Positions 62,059 to 64,000 of a stretch of DNA of 64,000 nucleotides are shown here, piece by piece. The first letter of the stretch is position 1. Every line of letters begins with the position of its first letter. Below the pieces are notes generated by a model. That model was given only the letters and a program-made list of their open reading frames with translations, had not been told where the DNA came from and made no database searches. Where the stretch lies: assembly GCA_964035015.1 (NCBI GenBank), contig OZ036002.1, positions 2,167,001 to 2,231,000 of the forward strand. The letters run 5' to 3'. This stretch comes from Corallium rubrum (Eukaryota > Cnidaria > Anthozoa > Scleralcyonacea > Coralliidae). The position numbers and the translations under genes were made by a program.

Positions 62059-62809
62059 AAACGCTAGAACATTTACTTGGTCATCTATAAAAAGAATAAG
62101 TTCTGTATCTACAACAGCGACAAGTAGAAAGAAGCCTGTAGCAACGAGAGTACCTGAAGTGATACAGATTGATTGAATAAGATAAACCATGTAACTGTAT
62201 TGACTTTACTGACTTAAATGCGTTTGAAATATGTTCAAATCTAAGCAACATTAAAGTGACTATTTCATATCTTACATGCACACTTTCTTTTTGCTGCTGT
62301 CTCGAATTTCAGCGCCTGGTAGTGCGAATCGTTGTTGAAAAATATTGTCTTTGTTGAAAAAAAATCACCTATACAAAATGAAATGCCGGACCAAGTATGA
62401 TTTTCCAGACTGATTTTGATAGTAAATGTAAAAATTTTGCAGGAGTATTGAATTGTGCATTCATACTTGAGGAAAACCAGTTTGGGAGTAATCGCGCGCT
62501 CTGCAAGCACTTCAAACTATTCTTTTTGAACGAGAATTTTTGAGAACGAGTTGTCGTCTATACTTTTGCAATACTGTGTTTCATCTGTTCTGCGTTTTCG
62601 AATCCGCCTTGATTTACTTGTTGCGATTTTCCCGTTCTGTTCTTTCAAATAAGTATAAAACTTTCTTTCAATTTCTTCTTGATGCTTTAGAAGTTTCTCC
62701 CCACTTTTCTCTGCAAACTTAGCCTGTTTTCGTCTGTATCATTGTTTTCATTTCGTCGGGGTATACACAGTTCCGTTTTACTTCATTTTAACCATTTACT
62801 TCTTTCCTC

Positions 62810-62890
62810 TCTGTCCATTCCATGTATCTGATCTAGATGGTTTGCTAATCTAGCAAGGTTAGTACTTCTACAACCAAAGACAGGACAGTT
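62810..62890 (-). pseudogene. C2HH zinc-finger fragment
   Basis: Minus strand reads CPVFGCRSTNLARLANHLDQIHGMD: C-x4-C-x10-H-x4-H, a short finger type common in invertebrate transposon proteins. Frame is lost soon after. Likely remnant. Confidence 0.4.
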
Positions 62891-62908
62891 TCTGCGTGTA
62901 CGTATAAA

Positions 62909-62914
<6 letters not shown>

Positions 62915-62972
<58 letters not shown>
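62915..62972. repeat. (TA)n microsatellite
   Basis: About 29 TA units. Confidence 0.95.
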
Positions 62973-62981
<9 letters not shown>

Positions 62982-63543
62982 TATAAGTATAGGTTAGTTA
63001 CCGAACCCGAGGGTAACTACGTCATGCAGTTAGGTTGAGTAAGGGTTGAGGTGTGTAACCTACTTAGTTCATGATCATAAGGAAACTGAGATACTGAGTT
63101 CGTTATCACAGGGTTTGTTTAAAAAACACTTCAGTCGCGATGATAAATCCTTTATCGTATTCATGACCATTGGTTAACCCTTATTTTTCCAACCACGCAT
63201 AAATCAAGTTCATTGTCCCGGGCTATACATTAGCCCGTATATATTAGCAGCGTTTGCATGGGTAAAAGATCGGGACTTTGACAACTGGCTGCTAAAAAGT
63301 GGGTGGCCTCTTAATACAGGGTCGTTAAATACAGTTTCAACTGTATTATAATTTCTTTACCTAAAGTTGCATAAGCAATATATACAGAGTATAGTAATAA
63401 GATCTATAATTGTCATCCCACTTGACTCATGAAACATGGATTTCTTTTGTTTTTGAGTTTTTGGATCTTTTTAAATTGTAGACGATTTCATCATGATGGT
63501 ACACAGGATCACGTGAACTTTGCTGAGGTACATTTTTTACTCA

Positions 63544-64000
63544 ATGGCTGCGCCGAGTGATGACGATGTTCCAAGGATTGACGCCATCAAGCTCAATGTT
63601 TCTAACCCACTGAAAGTCAAAGAGGATTGTGAACGCCAGCTAGACATCTTAATACGACAGTTTGGACGTGACTATTTTGTAGTTGCAGATTGTTACAGTC
63701 TGCTTGGCGTAGTACACCAACAGTTACGTAGTCTGCAGCAAGCGAAGGAGTGTCATGAAAACGCCTTAGACATTCGTATTAAACTGCTGGGACGTGATCA
63801 TACCCATGTCGCAGATTCTTACAATCAACTTGGCGTAGGACACCAAATGATGGGTGAGCTGCAGCAAGCCAAGGAGTGTCATGAAAAGGCCTTAGACATT
63901 CATATTAAACTGCTTGGACCTGATCATACCGATGTTGCAGATTCGCACTATGAACTTGGCGTGTTACACCAAAAGATGGGTGATCTGCAGCGAGCCAAGG
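63544..64000 (+). CDS. TPR-repeat protein, kinesin-light-chain/nephrocystin-like, 5' end
   Basis: ATG MAAPSDDDVPRIDAIKLNVS then tandem 42-residue TPR units running off the window: CYSLLGVVHQQLRSLQQAKE, SYNQLGVGHQMMGELQQAKE and SHYELGVLHQKMGDLQRAK share the LG-x-x-H-Q...L-Q-x-A-K-E pattern with linkers such as ALDIHIKLLGPDHTDVADS. Forty-two-residue, helix-extended TPRs of this kind occur in kinesin light chain, nephrocystin-3 and large cnidarian TPR families, often with NB-ARC, CHAT or death-fold domains at the other end. Repeat-to-repeat DNA similarity is high, implying recent unit duplication. Partner and function cannot be told from this part. Confidence 0.85.
   Translation, partial: MAAPSDDDVPRIDAIKLNVSNPLKVKEDCERQLDILIRQFGRDYFVVADCYSLLGVVHQQLRSLQQAKECHENALDIRIKLLGRDHTHVADSYNQLGVGHQMMGELQQAKECHEKALDIHIKLLGPDHTDVADSHYELGVLHQKMGDLQRAK

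Overview
The window looks like nuclear DNA of a cnidarian, most likely an anthozoan such as a stony coral or anemone. The grounds are indirect: AT-rich DNA with short, widely spaced exons; a ZU5-domain gene; a kinesin-light-chain-like TPR gene; a THAP-DDE transposase; Penelope-like, CR1-like and Polinton elements; 5S-derived SINEs; and a dense load of foldback MITEs. No species can be named from sequence alone.

Host genes. Two multi-exon plus-strand genes occupy 10.6-33.9 kb. The first (10.6-22.8 kb) has seven or eight exons whose splice phases agree at every junction: proline-rich exons (one tandemly duplicated), a ZU5 domain, a second ZU5-like region and a terminal stop. The second (24.1-33.9 kb) is built around one 1.4-kb exon coding a glycine-rich hydrophobic segment followed by pentapeptide repeats, and may end in a short exon giving a PDZ-ligand-like tail. 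A third gene, with 42-residue TPR units, starts at 63,544 and runs off the window.

Mobile DNA. A 4.7-kb internally deleted Polinton/Maverick (54,942-59,630) has about 100-bp terminal inverted repeats and a perfect 6-bp target duplication. It keeps the packaging ATPase, two small intact ORFs, the integrase chromodomain tail and a truncated start of another gene. A decayed piece of a related element, with the same divergent gene pair and a greatly expanded GA-rich spacer, opens the window (1-1,763). Two Penelope-like loci (2.8-4.6 and 37.5-38.9 kb) are head-to-head palindromes of 5'-truncated copies, and their outer ends carry hammerhead-ribozyme-like cores. A 5.2-kb palindrome of a THAP-DDE transposon sits in a 6.2-kb intron of the ZU5 gene; its left arm keeps an intact 493-codon transposase and its right arm is decayed. 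A CR1-like reverse transcriptase relic contains a 112-bp-arm perfect palindrome. At least ten MITE or foldback families are visible, several with clear target duplications (TAA/TTA, 9 bp, 11 bp).

The interval from about 34 to 54.6 kb and from 59.6 to 63.5 kb shows no confident host gene. It holds MITEs, minisatellites, a roughly 200-bp tandem array and unassigned short ORFs. Long inverted repeats recur at every scale, from 26-bp to 2.6-kb arms.
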